DNA of 64,000 nucleotides from Fremontodendron californicum (lineage: Eukaryota > Streptophyta > Magnoliopsida > Malvales > Malvaceae). The DNA lies in the NCBI GenBank assembly GCA_030761205.1, contig JAULJL010000017.1, forward strand, positions 7,140,001 through 7,204,000. Direction: 5' to 3'. Below the pieces are notes generated by a model. It made no database searches, was not told the DNA's origin, and saw only the letters and a program-made list of their open reading frames with translations. Every line of letters begins with the position of its first letter. The first letter of the stretch is position 1. The position numbers and the translations under genes were made by a program. This document shows positions 10,859 through 22,720 of the stretch, in pieces.

Positions 10859-13204
10859 ATGGCTCAAGAAGATAACTTCTTTGCCCTCTTGGCTGCTGAT
10901 GATGAAGGTGGTGACATTTCCAAACTGATCGACAGCGTAAAGCAGGAGGAGAAGAAGAACTCGTCTACGGTGGAGAAGATTCAAAAGGAAAAAAAGGAAG
11001 AGAAAAAGATGGCTCACCAGGTTCCTACTGATATGCGTGCCAAGCGCATTGTTCTTCCCAGCCATGGTAAATTATATGCTCAACATTCCCGTTTTTAACG
11101 TAGTTTTTCATTGAAAATGTCGATGGGTGTATATATTTTCTTGGTGCCGGGATTGCTTTGTTAATCAGGTTCTTGGTTATCGTTGTGTATATGGGGCAGG
11201 AAGCTTGCTTTAAAAATTGTAATTTTCTTGTATAAAATTCTTGAATTAGAAAATTTTATGCGTTTTATTTTCGTTGCTAATTTATACTTTGTTTTGAATA
11301 AAGCATTATACACTGCATATATGACATTGTTTATAAATTTTATGTTTGATCGGAGATTAATTATCTTGCCACAATGGGTCTATATCGTGGTTCTTTTGGC
11401 AAATCTTTTTCTTTTTGGCAAAACTTGAAGGAACATTATGGACTCTTGCATCTATAAGCATTGAGTTGGTTCTGTAGATAGTACTATGAGTTAATTTTGC
11501 ACTTGGCAGATCCATTTTTAAGCAGTACTGTTGAGGATGAGGGTTCCATTGTGTTGGAACAGTTTTTTTTTTTTTTTTTTTCATTTGCATTCGAAGTTTC
11601 TGCTTTTAATTGATTTTTTTTTTTTTTCAATAATTCTTTTTCATATTAGTTCGAAGCTCATTTATTGTATTTGACAAGAAGAAAGAGAGAGAAAAAGCAG
11701 AGGCTGAAGCTAGAAGAAAGGCAGAGGAGGAAGCCAAGGCCAAGAATTCTATGGAGATCAGTGGGGATCAACAATGGGATTGCGGTTCTATTGGTGGAAT
11801 GGATGATAAGAGTGGTGAGCAGCCCGTGAAGGGTAATTTTATTGCTTCAAATAATAGCAATGGATGGCAGCAGTCCGCTACTTTGAATAGTTATCAGGGT
11901 GGTCATAGAGGTGGAAATGGCTATCATAGAAAAAATGGAGATAATTACAATTATCAGAGAAATAATAATGGAGGGGCTAATGTCTATCAACAAAGCAATG
12001 GTTATAATGGTTACTATGAGGGCAATCTTAGAAGGGCTAATGGCTATCAGCCAAATAATAGTGGTCAATATCATGGTAGTTACAAAGGGTCCAATGGCAA
12101 CCGACGGTACAATCAGAAAAATAATGGAGTGCCAAATGGTGAGGATCCTAGTGGCAATGTAGCCGATGATGGTTGGCAGTATGTTGGGCGTAGGCATGAA
12201 AGTTTAGAGGAGTCTAAAAATTCTGAGAAAGATTCAGGAAAATCTGTCAATGGGGATAACGGTGATGACATAAATGAAAACAAGGACATTGTTGGACAAC
12301 AAGCAGTCGACAAAAATGAAGTGCAAGGGTATGCCTTTTTTTATACTGTCTTAGGCTTACCTCATTTAGTTTTTGAAACCCTCAGCTATGCATATATAAT
12401 TTCCCTGCTGCCATTTTTTTTCCTTTGGTTATTGATGTTTTTGTCATCTAAACATGTAGGTATTTTCTTATGACTACTGAAGGACAAGAAGATGATCAGT
12501 CTGAAAAGAAGTCCAAGAAGAAAAACACGAAGAAAGAAACTCGAGATCTTTTTGAGAAGAAGTATGAAAAGAAGGAAGAGGGGTGGAAAAATGTACTGCT
12601 ATTTATGGTTATTGAAGTTTGTTCAGACTTGGAACATTTGTCACTCTTAATGAACTTACTAATCGGTGCGTGTCTTACTATCTTTTCATTTGCAGTTAAT
12701 GACTCTTGAAGTATATGAAAAGAAAAAGCTTGAAGATAGAAAGATTTTAGAAGCTTTCAAAAGGCCCGAGCAGAGGAAAGTTGAAGACAAGGATTTTGAG
12801 TCCATGCAACTTATTGGGAAAAAGAAAGAGCAGAAATCTGAAGGCAAGCTTAAGAAGAAAGATAGCATTAAGGAGGAGAAAGTTCGCAAGGTAATGTAAA
12901 AATCCTCTGGCTTTCTTTAAACAGTTATCAAATTGAATCAAGTATTTAAGTTGCTGATCTTGAATTTTGCCTTTGCCAGACATTAAGCATCAATGAATTC
13001 TTAAAACCAGCTGAAGGTACATATTTGCGGCAGAGGTGGAATGGTGACAGACCTTATGAAAGGATGCCTAATGGAAGGTTTGCTGGTGAGAGGCCTGCTG
13101 GGCATGGACCTGTTCCTTCAGCTCCTCTTGATCCACCACCCCATCCTAGCTTTGACTTTGAGAATCATCAATTTCCTGCTTTAAGAGGAAATGGAAAAAC
13201 ATGA
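10859..13204 (+). CDS. HABP4/SERBP1-type mRNA-binding protein (plant RGGA-like), five exons
   Basis: Predicted exons 10859-11066, 11650-12328, 12460-12592, 12696-12890 and 12980-13204 join in frame at GT/AG borders to about 479 residues. The start MAQEDNFFALL resembles the N-terminal motif of plant RGGA proteins. After it come a Lys/Glu-rich stretch, a long Gly/Asn/Tyr-rich region (exon 2), then the family hallmark: LMTLEVYEKKK, KRPEQRKVEDKDFESMQ, SINEFLKPAEG and a C-terminal FPALRG. This is the HABP4/PAI-RBP1 domain. Relatives (Stm1, SERBP1, Arabidopsis RGGA-C) bind RNA and ribosomes in the cytoplasm and often protect idle ribosomes. Unlike classical members, the low-complexity part has few RGG boxes and is Asn/Tyr-rich. 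All frames are open, so the gene looks functional. Exact ends of exons 2 and 3 are inferred. Confidence 0.85.
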
Positions 13205-14239
13205 ACATCGCTTTAGTGCAACATATAGAACATTAATGCTTAATGAAATTTTCCAATAACAATGAGATTTTTGACTTTCTTCACGATATGCTCTTTGTTT
13301 CCAGAGGACCCTTTTTTTTTTTTTTTACTTTTTTCATGGGTTGTTTTTTAGCATTAAAGATTCTTTCTTCTTCTCGGATCAAGACATAACGATAAAAGTT
13401 TTAAATACGCCCTCTAAAACTGTTAAAACTTAAAGCATAAAGGCAAAAGAAGCCGACAATGTCATTGGAGAAAAACAAGTTAATAAAACGTAGCAATCGA
13501 GCTACTTCCTTATCAATGTGTTGGCTCATTATTGTACCAGAATTGCTTGATTGATACGAGTTAAAAAAAATAATAATAATGTCTCATCAATCTGATCCTT
13601 TTTGGTGGCATTGGAATTGAGGTCACAGGAGAGGCTAAACCGCTAAAGAAAACCACAGCCAACTCTTAGCAAGGTAAAGAAAAATTATAAAGAATGAATT
13701 TTTTTGTAAACTCTTATGTTATATTTATATGTAATAATTTATATATGTAAAAAAAATTACATATAAACATAAAAATTTTGTCATGTTTATATATAAAAAA
13801 ATCATATAAATATGTCAAATTTATATAATTTATCATATTTATATGTAATTTTATCATATTTATATATAATGAATTTATTTTAAGTTCATTTTAAAGAATT
13901 TACCCTAAAATTCTCCGTAAAAAAAATAGTTACTGGTTTTATCATATACCCCAAAAAAAGCAATACTAGTACCAGTAACAATGAAAGGATTTTGATGTCT
14001 TGCTTTGTCAGTGTGGCTACATCTACAACCCTGGAAAGAACTTTGTCATCATACGTTCTCAACTTGGCATAAAATCCTACTATACAGCATGTGATAACCA
14101 GAATTTGGGTTTTTATATTTCATAGGATAGGAGTAGTACGTTTTAATTTAGTTCATCTTTCAACTTTTAAAATTCTATGTTATGCGCAATATCTACCAAG
14201 ATCAAAGGCTCAAAATCATATTCAACTGCTAGATAGACA
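13205..14239. other. 3' UTR of HABP4 gene, then intergenic DNA
   Basis: The first 150-200 bp after the stop codon should be 3' UTR. Further on there is an AT-rich near-palindromic patch at about 13690-13880 (ACATATAAACAT / ATGTTTATATAT). No gene seen. Confidence 0.5.
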
Positions 14240-14543
14240 AGTTCATTGATTAAAGGCGAACAACCCTAATTATTACTTGTTTCACATGATTTCAGGTATA
14301 AAATATACGAAGGGCACAAATCTTAAAGTGATATTCTTTAATATTCTACTACTTCTATCGCTATTTGTCTCGTTCTTTTTTTGAAATCTTGTTGATTAAG
14401 CATCGTAATGCATCACGGAGTTCTAACTCTAATGCTTCGGAGTTCTAATTCTGTTGCCTTTTTTACTGTTTTTACTTTCTTGATAGGTTCTTGCCATCCC
14501 TCATTCAACCTTAAAAGATATCAATAATGGCGTCATCTGTGAG
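14240..14543 (+). mobile_element. LTR end relic with Tat-like primer-binding site
   Basis: The sequence has the look of the end of a Tat-type gypsy LTR: a TATAAAA-like box (14298), GATTAAGCATCG, repeated CGGAGTTCTAA, then TTCTTGCCATCC, followed at 14528-14543 by TGGCGTCATCTGTGAG, a diverged primer-binding site. The same TCTGTG-type site occurs in the complete Tat-like element at 36825-36839. The left limit is not visible. A second diverged LTR copy lies at about 14870-15800. Confidence 0.45.
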
Positions 14544-14869
14544 TATTTGTTTCGAATCCTTAGGCCCTCATTGAAAATATAGTCCACATCTTTGATTAGG
14601 AAAACAAATATTGAGGGGAAAATGATCAACAATGACGTTGTCAATAAAAATTCTTTCCATATTAGTACCTTCACCGAAAACACAGTCTACATCCTTGACT
14701 AAGGGATTAGTGTTAAGGAAAAACTATCTCATATCTACTAGTTAAGAATTGGACTATGACTTTATAAAAGCAAGGGTACTCTTTTTATATCGAGACGCCT
14801 TTTTTCAAAAGACAAAACTGTGTTGACGGTTCTAGCTCTCAAAGTGCGACAATACCTCATAGCATATGC

Positions 14870-15800
14870 AATCCAACAATCTTTATCTCAACAATGACAA
14901 TGGTACGTCTTTCACATGATCCTAAGTATAAAAGGTATGAGATAATGCATAAAACTCTTAAGATGATATTCTCTAATATTCTGTTGCCTTTATCACTCTT
15001 TGCTCCCTTTTCCTTCTCTAAAATCCTTATTGATTGGAATATTGGTGTGATCAGTCTCGGTTAAAGTATCTAGGTAGTCTTTATACTATAGTTAAAAGTG
15101 CATTTTAGTTCTTGTACTATAGAAAAAGTAATTTAATCTTTGTACGTTTGAAATTTGTGCAAAAAAGTAAAATTGGTAATAGTGTTAATGGAAAACCGTC
15201 TAAATACTGACGTGGACATGTAAAACTGAAAAAATAAATGACTTGGAAAAAAATGACGATGTGTCAATTTTTTTTTTTTGCTCAAGTGAAATTTAGAAAC
15301 TGACATAATAAATGATTTTGAAAAAAAAAAATAATGACATGTTTTTACAGATAAGGGAGTGATTTGGATAAAAAAAATCATGTTTTTCTAAATTCCACTT
15401 GAGTAAAAAAAGTTTACACGTCATCATTTTTTTTAAGTCATATTTTCTGTCAGTTTCACATGTTCAGTTCAGTATTTAAATGATTTTTCATTAACACTGT
15501 TACCAATTTTATTTTTTTGCACAAATTTCAAACATATAAAGATTAAATTACCTATTTCTATAATACAAAAATTAAAATACACTTTTGACTATAATAGAAA
15601 AACTGTTTAAGTACTTTAACCGATCAGTCTTTACCTCATCCTCCTTCTTTGAAATCATTGTTGACTCAAGTATTCGAGGGCATTCCAAAATCCTAATTTT
15701 AATGTCCTTTTGATTGTTTTTTTCTCATTAACAGGTTCTTGTCATCCTATTTCAACCTTATCTTATGATTCTTCATCTTCAATCCAAAAGAAATATCAAC
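14870..15800 (+). mobile_element. Second LTR relic, interrupted by a MITE
   Basis: Parts of the 14240-14543 relic recur: TTTCACATGATCCTAAGTATAAAAGG, ATATTCTCTAATATTCTGTTGCC and, after the MITE, TCCTTCTTTGAAATCATTGTTGA and AACAGGTTCTTGTCATCC. The copy is split by the MITE at 15059-15621. Together the two relics suggest a heavily deleted LTR element with only about 330 bp of internal sequence. Confidence 0.4.
15059..15621. mobile_element. Long-TIR MITE, MULE type, copy 1
   Basis: Starts GGTTAAAGTATCTAGG and ends AAGTACTTTAACC; the terminal inverted repeats run for roughly 140 bp (for example GTTAATGGAAAACCGTC on the left against GATTTTTCATTAACAC on the right). It is flanked by GATCAGTCT on both sides (15049-15057, 15622-15630; one extra C at 15058), a 9-bp target duplication as in Mutator-like elements. 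It has no coding capacity. A sister copy lies at 62605-62971. Confidence 0.85.
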
Positions 15801-16367
15801 AATCCATATACTTGATTATTTAAATTGAAGTAACATAATTTGAACAGAAGTAGTAATATATATTATTATATCATATGATAAAATAAATAATACAGAGAAA
15901 TATTTAACTTAGTTTGTTTCACGATATTGACAATACTTAATAGACTTAATTTAAAACATGTTGTTTTGGCAAATCAAAGGCCGAAAACAGCGTTATCCAT
16001 CTAAGAAATGTTTTTAGGCCATTCGTGAATCATAATAAATTAATAATCCAACAGAAACAGCAAAAACCATAACAGTCTCTCACCCTTCCCTTTCATGAAG
16101 AGGCAACCTCAGCCTTAAGTCTCCATCAGGGCCCCACCCCCACCCTTCCATGTCCCCATAATCATTCATTCATTCATCTACGTGTCACCTCATCCCAAAC
16201 CAACCCCCTAAAAATAAAATAAATTAAAAAAACTCAAATCAAATCACATCCGCACACCTCATCCACCTGATATAACCCGAATAAACCTTAGGTACTGTTG
16301 GATATGCTGCCACGTCTACACCCTTAAACCGGATATGAATTGGGTATAGGTATATCCTTTCTTCTTT
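15631..16367. other. Intergenic DNA; pyrimidine-rich island at 16070-16260
   Basis: The first part is the tail of the LTR relic. The 16070-16260 segment is richer in C (GGGCCCCACCCCCACCC, three CATTCATT units, CTACGTGTCACC with an ACGT core) and looks like promoter DNA, but no coding region follows it. Confidence 0.4.
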
Positions 16368-16909
16368 AGGTAAATATGAAAAACATGTTCTCAATAAGGA
16401 AGTATTTGTTAAATGATATAATGAATAAAAGTTATTTGAAAAAAAATAATTAAAAATTATTATAAAAGATATTATAAAAATAAAATTATTTTTGATAAAA
16501 AAATCTTCTCTCTTTTTTTTTAATTAAAAAATAAATATTCTGAAAATAAAATTTTTTAATTTTAAAAAATAAATTTTTAAATTTTTTATTTACTTTTTTA
16601 ATTAAAAAATTTTAAAAAATAAAAATAATATACCTAAAATTAATTTTTCTTTATTTTTTTAAATTTTTTTTAAAATTTAAAAAATATATATTTAAATATT
16701 TTATTTTTTAAATTTATTTTCAATTAAAATTTTTAAAAAATAATATTTTCTTAATAAAATAAAAAATAAATAAATTTTTTCATTAAAAATAATTTTATCT
16801 TTACAATATCCTATATAATAATTTTTAAATTTTTTTTTTTAAATAATTTTTATTCATTAAATCATTTAATAATAATTTTGTATTGAGCGCATGTTTTTCA
16901 TATTAACCC
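16368..16909. mobile_element. Long-TIR MITE, MULE type, different family
   Basis: The ends AGGTAAATATGAAAAACATG and (reverse complement of the right end) GGGTTAATATGAAAAACATG begin inverted repeats that can be followed for about 125 bp. It is flanked by TTCTTCTTT at 16359-16367 and 16910-16918, a 9-bp target duplication. The interior is almost pure A/T. No coding capacity. Confidence 0.8.
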
Positions 16910-18481
16910 TTCTTCTTTTCGAGTCTCAGTTTTGTTTATTTAAAATTAGTGTTTGACCCGTTTTGCATGGTTTATTTTTTGTATATTAATAATATGAAAT
17001 TAAAGATTTGTACAGAATTTTGTTAGTAAGTCGAACTTTTAATGATGATATAAAATATTATTGAGGTGATAGAACCACCATCACTTATAATAAATTTTAT
17101 ATATGCAAAAAAAAGCTTTTAGGAGTTAATAAGTCAGGAGCTTGTAGATTATAAATTTGTTCGTGTTATCAGTTTGAGCATGGATAAATTTTTTTTTTAA
17201 AAAAAATTGAATCGTTTTGATTTAAATTATTATTTATTAAAAAAAATTATTTATATTTAATTATAAAAATATAAATATAAAAAAAATTAAATAGTTATTC
17301 GGGCTTACAAGTCAAATTTGAATAAAAGATGTGAAAAATTTTTGAGTCACAGCCCAATCCGATTAATGAACAAGTCTAAAACTAGATAATAAGTGATTTA
17401 ACTACTCATCCGCATCATAAGAAAAAATCATAATACATTTAATTATTATCCATATTAAAAATTAAATGCATTTTGTATTTTAATCTATATAAAAAAAGTT
17501 TGTACTTTATATGTCAAGAAAATTATAATGGACATCAAATTTAATTCATTTAAATTATATTGATATTCATCGTTCATATCCAGAATTATGACAAAAACAA
17601 TAAACATAAAATCTGAAAACTATCATACAATAACTCGAAAGTTATAACATTATTTAACATAATTTTTTAGCTTTTAACCATTATAATATTTTTTTTCTTT
17701 TAATTCAATACCTAAAATATATTTAAAAAAATGTACTTACATCAATCCGTATTATTATTCAATATTTTAATTTTTACCAATCATTTATCAATATAACAAT
17801 TTTTAATTCAATAATTATTATTTAAATTTTATAAAATACTAAATATAAAATTTCAAAATAAATATAAATTTTAACACCCGTTCAAAACCAATTTATCATA
17901 TAAATCTTTAAGAAAAAACACCAAAAAATACATTCCAATATAAAAACAAAAAAAAAATTAATATCCATCCAACATCAACTTTTATATAATGTATAGATAA
18001 TAAAAATATATATTTTGCACTTAAATTTTAAAATTAAATTTTTCTTTAAAAATAAAGTACCACAATAAATAAATAACTCGTCATATGTCTAGAAAAAACA
18101 TCTAAAATTTTCTTTTCATATAATTATTTAAAAAAAATAAAATACGTGAATAAATAACTCACTACGTATCAAGAAAAATGAAGATATATAACCTTACTTT
18201 TTTTATAAATAATTATAGATTATAAGTATTTATAATATATAATATATATTTTATTATAATTATTAATAATTAAAAAAAAACCTACCACATTAAGTAAAAA
18301 AAATCTTTTTGAAATTTACTTTTAATAATAATATAATATTACATAAAAGTATAAAATTTATATTTTGATTATAATTATTAATTAAAAAAACTAAATCTGA
18401 CTTGAAACTTGCTTTATATATAAAATTATAGTTATAGATAAAAAGCATGTACATCTAAGAGTTAAGACTTACTTTACATGT
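16910..18481. other. AT-rich intergenic DNA, no gene
   Basis: Very A/T-rich sequence without a coding frame. A poor relative of the 8165/8761 repeat is at about 17150-17400. Confidence 0.6.
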
Positions 18482-18948
18482 AGTTATATATTTAGAATTT
18501 GTATTTGATGTGTTGTCAATGTATAATTTTATATATTATCAGTGAATCATACGATAATACCTTATTAATAAATAAACTTAAAAAATTCTTAACAATAAAT
18601 ACAAATAATTATAATTTTTAACAAATAACATCATATGATTAATTATCAATGTATAAATATATATACCGACAATACATCAATTATAAATTCATATAATTAA
18701 ACTCCTTACTTTTACATATAGTTATATATTTAGGGTTTATATTTGATATGTTGTCAGTGTATAATTCTATATATTATCAATGAATCATACAATAATACCT
18801 TATTAATAAACAAACTTAAAAAATTCTTAACAATAAATGCAAATAATTATAATTTTTAACAAATAATATCATATAATTAATTATCAATGTATAAATATAT
18901 ATATATATCGACGATACATCAATTATAAATTCATATAATTAAACTCCT
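18482..18948. repeat. 238-bp tandem duplication
   Basis: Two copies starting AGTTATATATTTAG at 18482 and 18720, over 90% alike by eye through the shared end AAATTCATATAATTAAACTCCT. It lies directly upstream of the DUF506 gene, about 280 bp before its start codon. Confidence 0.85.
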
Positions 18949-19229
18949 ACTACTGCAAGATCAAAAGCACAACTGATGCAAACACTTCATTGGAATATTC
19001 GACCTAAAATTCCCCAATCCCCCTAAAATATAATTATTATTTTCCAAAAAAAAAAAAAGATAAAGAAATTAAACCGGTTTCTTTTTAAGCTCCCCACAAG
19101 TCACATATTCCTTTGTTCTTCCCCCATTTCTCTATTTAGCTCAAACTAATCCAAACAAACACCCCTTGCAGCTTAAACCAACGAAACCCCTCAATACACA
19201 AAGAAAGGACGTTATATAGAAAAACTTTA

Positions 19230-20123
19230 ATGGCTAGTTCTGGTAGAAGAATAAAACGAGTTACTGACCCGCTTGACGACAGAGTCAAGGCTCGACTCGT
19301 CGGCGTCAGTTATGTCAGCAGCGGAAGCGAACACTCTGCCGCCGCCGCTGTCGTTGAAGATGACTCTCCCTGCCTCTCGGAACTCGTTCAGAGTTTTCTG
19401 GAAGACGACCACGATGCTGCTGAACAAACCAGTTACAACTCTGAATCCGACCGAGTCGACTCAAACCTTGATAATACCGACTCGCTGGAGATCATCATCA
19501 AGTCAACCGCTCTTAACAACACGGATTCTTACAGGAATCTGCTCATGGCTCACGTTTTGAATGCAATGGAAATACTTTCCTTTTTCAAAACGGATAAAGC
19601 TATTTTCAGGCGTAAAGTAATGGCTTATCTATGCGAGGTTGGCCACAATGCGGCGATCTGCAAGACCAAATGGAGTTCCTCGGGAGGCCTAACTGCCGGA
19701 AACTACGAGTTTATCGACGTGGTGCAATCGGTATCGCCAACGTGGCAAAACCGGTACTTCATTGACCTCGATTTCGCCTCTGAGTTCGAGATCGCGAGGC
19801 CGACGAGCGAGTATTCAAGGCTATTGCAATATTTGCCTAGGGTTTTCGTGGGGAAAAACGAGGAATTAAAAAAGATCGTCAAGGTCATGAGTGATTCGGC
19901 AAAAAGATCGTTGAAGAGAAAAGAATTATCCCTCCCTCCTTGGAGAAAAAATCGTCACATGCAAAACAAATGGTTCGGTCCGTACCGTCGATCGACGAAG
20001 CAAATCCCAGCGAGCTCCAGCTCATTGACCTCGGCGACGATCCATCCCGTCAATATCGTCCAATGCCGTTACGTTGGCTTCGACGACGACGTAAACGGCC
20101 GTTTGTTTGTCCGTACGAGATGA
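19230..20123 (+). CDS. DUF506 family protein (PD-(D/E)XK nuclease-like), single exon
   Basis: The 297-residue open frame carries the DUF506 hallmarks: a central GHNAAICKTKW (about residues 137-147), GGLTAGNYEFIDVV, RYFIDLDFASEFEIARPT, a LLQYLPRVFVG segment and the basic AKRSLKRKELSLPPWRKN. Pfam DUF506 is a plant-specific family related in fold to PD-(D/E)XK nucleases; the biochemical role is unknown and some members respond to calcium/calmodulin, light or stress. The N-terminal part is acidic and Ser-rich (SPCLSELVQSFLEDD), a motif often seen near the start of family members. There is no intron, while many relatives have one or two; the frame is complete, so this looks like a normal short gene rather than a retrocopy. 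The start chosen is the first ATG, preceded by an A-rich context. Confidence 0.9.
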   Translation: MASSGRRIKRVTDPLDDRVKARLVGVSYVSSGSEHSAAAAVVEDDSPCLSELVQSFLEDDHDAAEQTSYNSESDRVDSNLDNTDSLEIIIKSTALNNTDSYRNLLMAHVLNAMEILSFFKTDKAIFRRKVMAYLCEVGHNAAICKTKWSSSGGLTAGNYEFIDVVQSVSPTWQNRYFIDLDFASEFEIARPTSEYSRLLQYLPRVFVGKNEELKKIVKVMSDSAKRSLKRKELSLPPWRKNRHMQNKWFGPYRRSTKQIPASSSSLTSATIHPVNIVQCRYVGFDDDVNGRLFVRTR

Positions 20124-22155
20124 TAATTTTGACAAACGAGAAAAACAGGAATAGAAAATAAATTAAATAATGCGAGGAATATTTGTAATCTTTAGTTATA
20201 ATCAAACACTATTTTTCTTAGTTTATCCTATTTTTTGGTGTGTATCGTGAAAAGACAATTAAAAAAGAAATAGTATAACGCGGCAAATACACATTGCGTA
20301 CAAGGCGACCACACCACATAGTAGAGCCAATTAGATCACGTGTTTACACCGTAACCTTAAAAATCAATAAAAGGACAAAAATCCCGACCTTCGAAATTTT
20401 CTTGGATATTAGCACCTCTGATGTAAAATACCACGTGTTGGGAAACCATTGTGAAAGTGCAAACTCAGAAGAATGGAGGAGGGGTGACGTGGCAGTAAGT
20501 TTAGATGCAACGTTTCGATTAGGAAACAGGCTGGTTGGGTGGCGTGTATGTAATGTAGTGGAGGTGAAAGCAGGAGATTTGGGCCCATATATATATATAT
20601 AAAGAAATGGGGGCAAAGGCCTAATAATGAGGGGACAGGAGTGAAAAGGAAAGATGGTGAAATGGATAAGGTATTTTGTTTTATTATTATTATTATTTTT
20701 TTTTTTTGGCTTTTGAGAAGATAAGAGAGAGGGAAATATTGTCCTAGGCTTTTGTCATTTGGGTAAGGGCAATTAGGGAGCCTTTGGAGGGGAGGGGATG
20801 AAGTGACCCAATGGTGAAGTGGGTGGCCACTTCTGGTTGGGAACTGAGAGTGGGGTAACCCCTAGTTTGGGAATTGGCATGAAATTTGCTTTTTTTTTTT
20901 TTTTTTTTCTTTTTCTTTCTTTCTTGTTTCGTTGGGTTTTAACTTTTGAGTACCAAATGGCACTCCTTTTGTTGCCACACCATTGCCTTTTGATAGGGTC
21001 TAAAGATCTTTAACTTTTTTTTTTTTGGATAATTGAAGATCTTTAACTTGTTCATCTTACAAACTAATCCCCATCCTTTACTCCACAACAAATGCTTAAA
21101 TCTATGGACTATGGTTATGATTTAGAATAAGTGATTAAATAATCGGACCGGATCGATCGGTCAAACCGATTAAATCGAAAATCGATGGTCAATTTGGTTT
21201 GAAAGATATATTAGAATCGAAGTTTTATTGAATCGGTAAAAAATCGGATTGAACCAATAAAATTTTTTATATGTTTTTTTATTTCAAAATTTTATTTATA
21301 ATAATATTTGAACCTCTAACCTTTTAGTATTAAATTAAAGACAATACCATTAAGTCAAATTCATTTTTTGGGCTAATTATTAACTATATTTAATATTTAT
21401 TTAGTGTTTAAATATTTTTTAAAAAAATTTATCGAATCGTCCGGTCCAATCGATTGAACGGATTAGATCAAGAATCGAAGATCTGATCGATTCGATTATC
21501 TGATTTTTTAACATTGTTTAGAATTATCCTTATCCATGAATTCGGTTGGTACTTTCAAATATTGAACTCGGCTTACTTCGATCCATCATTTGGGATGATT
21601 TATATTAAAATTACTATTAAAATATTAAAAATAATTTTTAAATATCTTTCAAAATTATAACTTGATGAATTGATGAATAGAAATTGATGAATTGTCTAAT
21701 CCATTAACAAGTTAAATTATAATTAAATTCATTCATTAATCCGATTCCTCGTTAGAGTCACAAATATAACTTGATTTAGTTTTTGTTTAGTTTTGTTGTT
21801 GACACAGCTTTTGAGATTAAAAAATGAGTTTCATTGCAAATACAATGCTAAACGGATAAAAAATTTTGGTTTTTGCGGTTGAAACCATTGTTTGGCAACC
21901 CAAATTAAAAGCAAAAAAATAGAGCTTTTAGGCTTTAAAAGTTGATTTTTGGATAAAATGACTTTATTATCTTCACATCTCTACAATTTTATTATTTTAA
22001 ACATATAATTTTTTGATATTTCAATTCCTCACAACACTTTTTGACAATAATATTAAACACTTAAAAGTTTTTAAACAACACTTTCTCACCATACTTTTTA
22101 AACAAACTTTTTTTAAGGCAAATTTTTTCAACAACAATGTTAAACTAACTCTTAG
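20124..22155. other. Intergenic DNA with microsatellites and a diverged repeat
   Basis: No gene. Contains a TA microsatellite at 20588-20601, T runs at 20690 and 20890, and at about 21140-21500 a repeat bounded by CGGACCGGATCGATCGGT and TCGTCCGGTCCAATCGATTG. A poor relative of that repeat lies at 24010-24330. An open frame at 20294-20602 shows no recognisable protein. Confidence 0.5.
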
Positions 22156-22711
22156 GGTGTGTTTGGATAAGGGATTTGAAGGAGGGATTTTATTTCAATC
22201 AAGGTTTTCAAAAGTCTAAAAATGAATTTACTTGTTTGAGTAAAAATAAGAGAGAATTTCAAAATTTATAAGGAATTTCAAGAGAGAATTTGAACACTTC
22301 AAATTTCCTTTTAAAATTTCACCTAAAAAGGTGGTTTATCAAAATTTCTCAAAACCCTTTCACTTTATTCCAAAGTGGCCCACTATAAAATACAAAACTA
22401 AAAAAATAAATGATCATTTTATTTAATTATGATATATATTTTTATATTATTAATAATACCTATATATATTTACGAATCTAATGATACCCATATTACATAT
22501 TTTTTTATACATATATGTATTTTTATTTTTAATATTTTTATTTTTATTTTATAATTATATTTTTATATCATGAAATTCCAATTACCTAAATTTTCTTCTA
22601 AAAAAATTTATCCAAACAAAACAATTACAAATTTTATTATTTTGAAATAATGCATTTTTAAATACTTTTATTTTAAATATTTTCAAAATTTTAAAATTTT
22701 TCATCTCAACG
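22156..22711. mobile_element. Candidate non-autonomous DNA transposon
   Basis: GGTGTGTTTGGATAAGG starts right after AACTCTTAG (22147-22155), and the same nine bases recur at 22712-22720 after CATCTCAACG. The starting phrase is common at the ends of plant MITEs. The two ends do not form a strong inverted repeat, so the call rests mainly on the 9-bp duplication. Confidence 0.4.
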
Positions 22712-22720
22712 AACTCTTAG

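Noticed and set aside
20294..20602. Small gene of 102 codons downstream of DUF506
   Set aside because: Not recognisable, no promoter or splice context, and it ends in a TA microsatellite.
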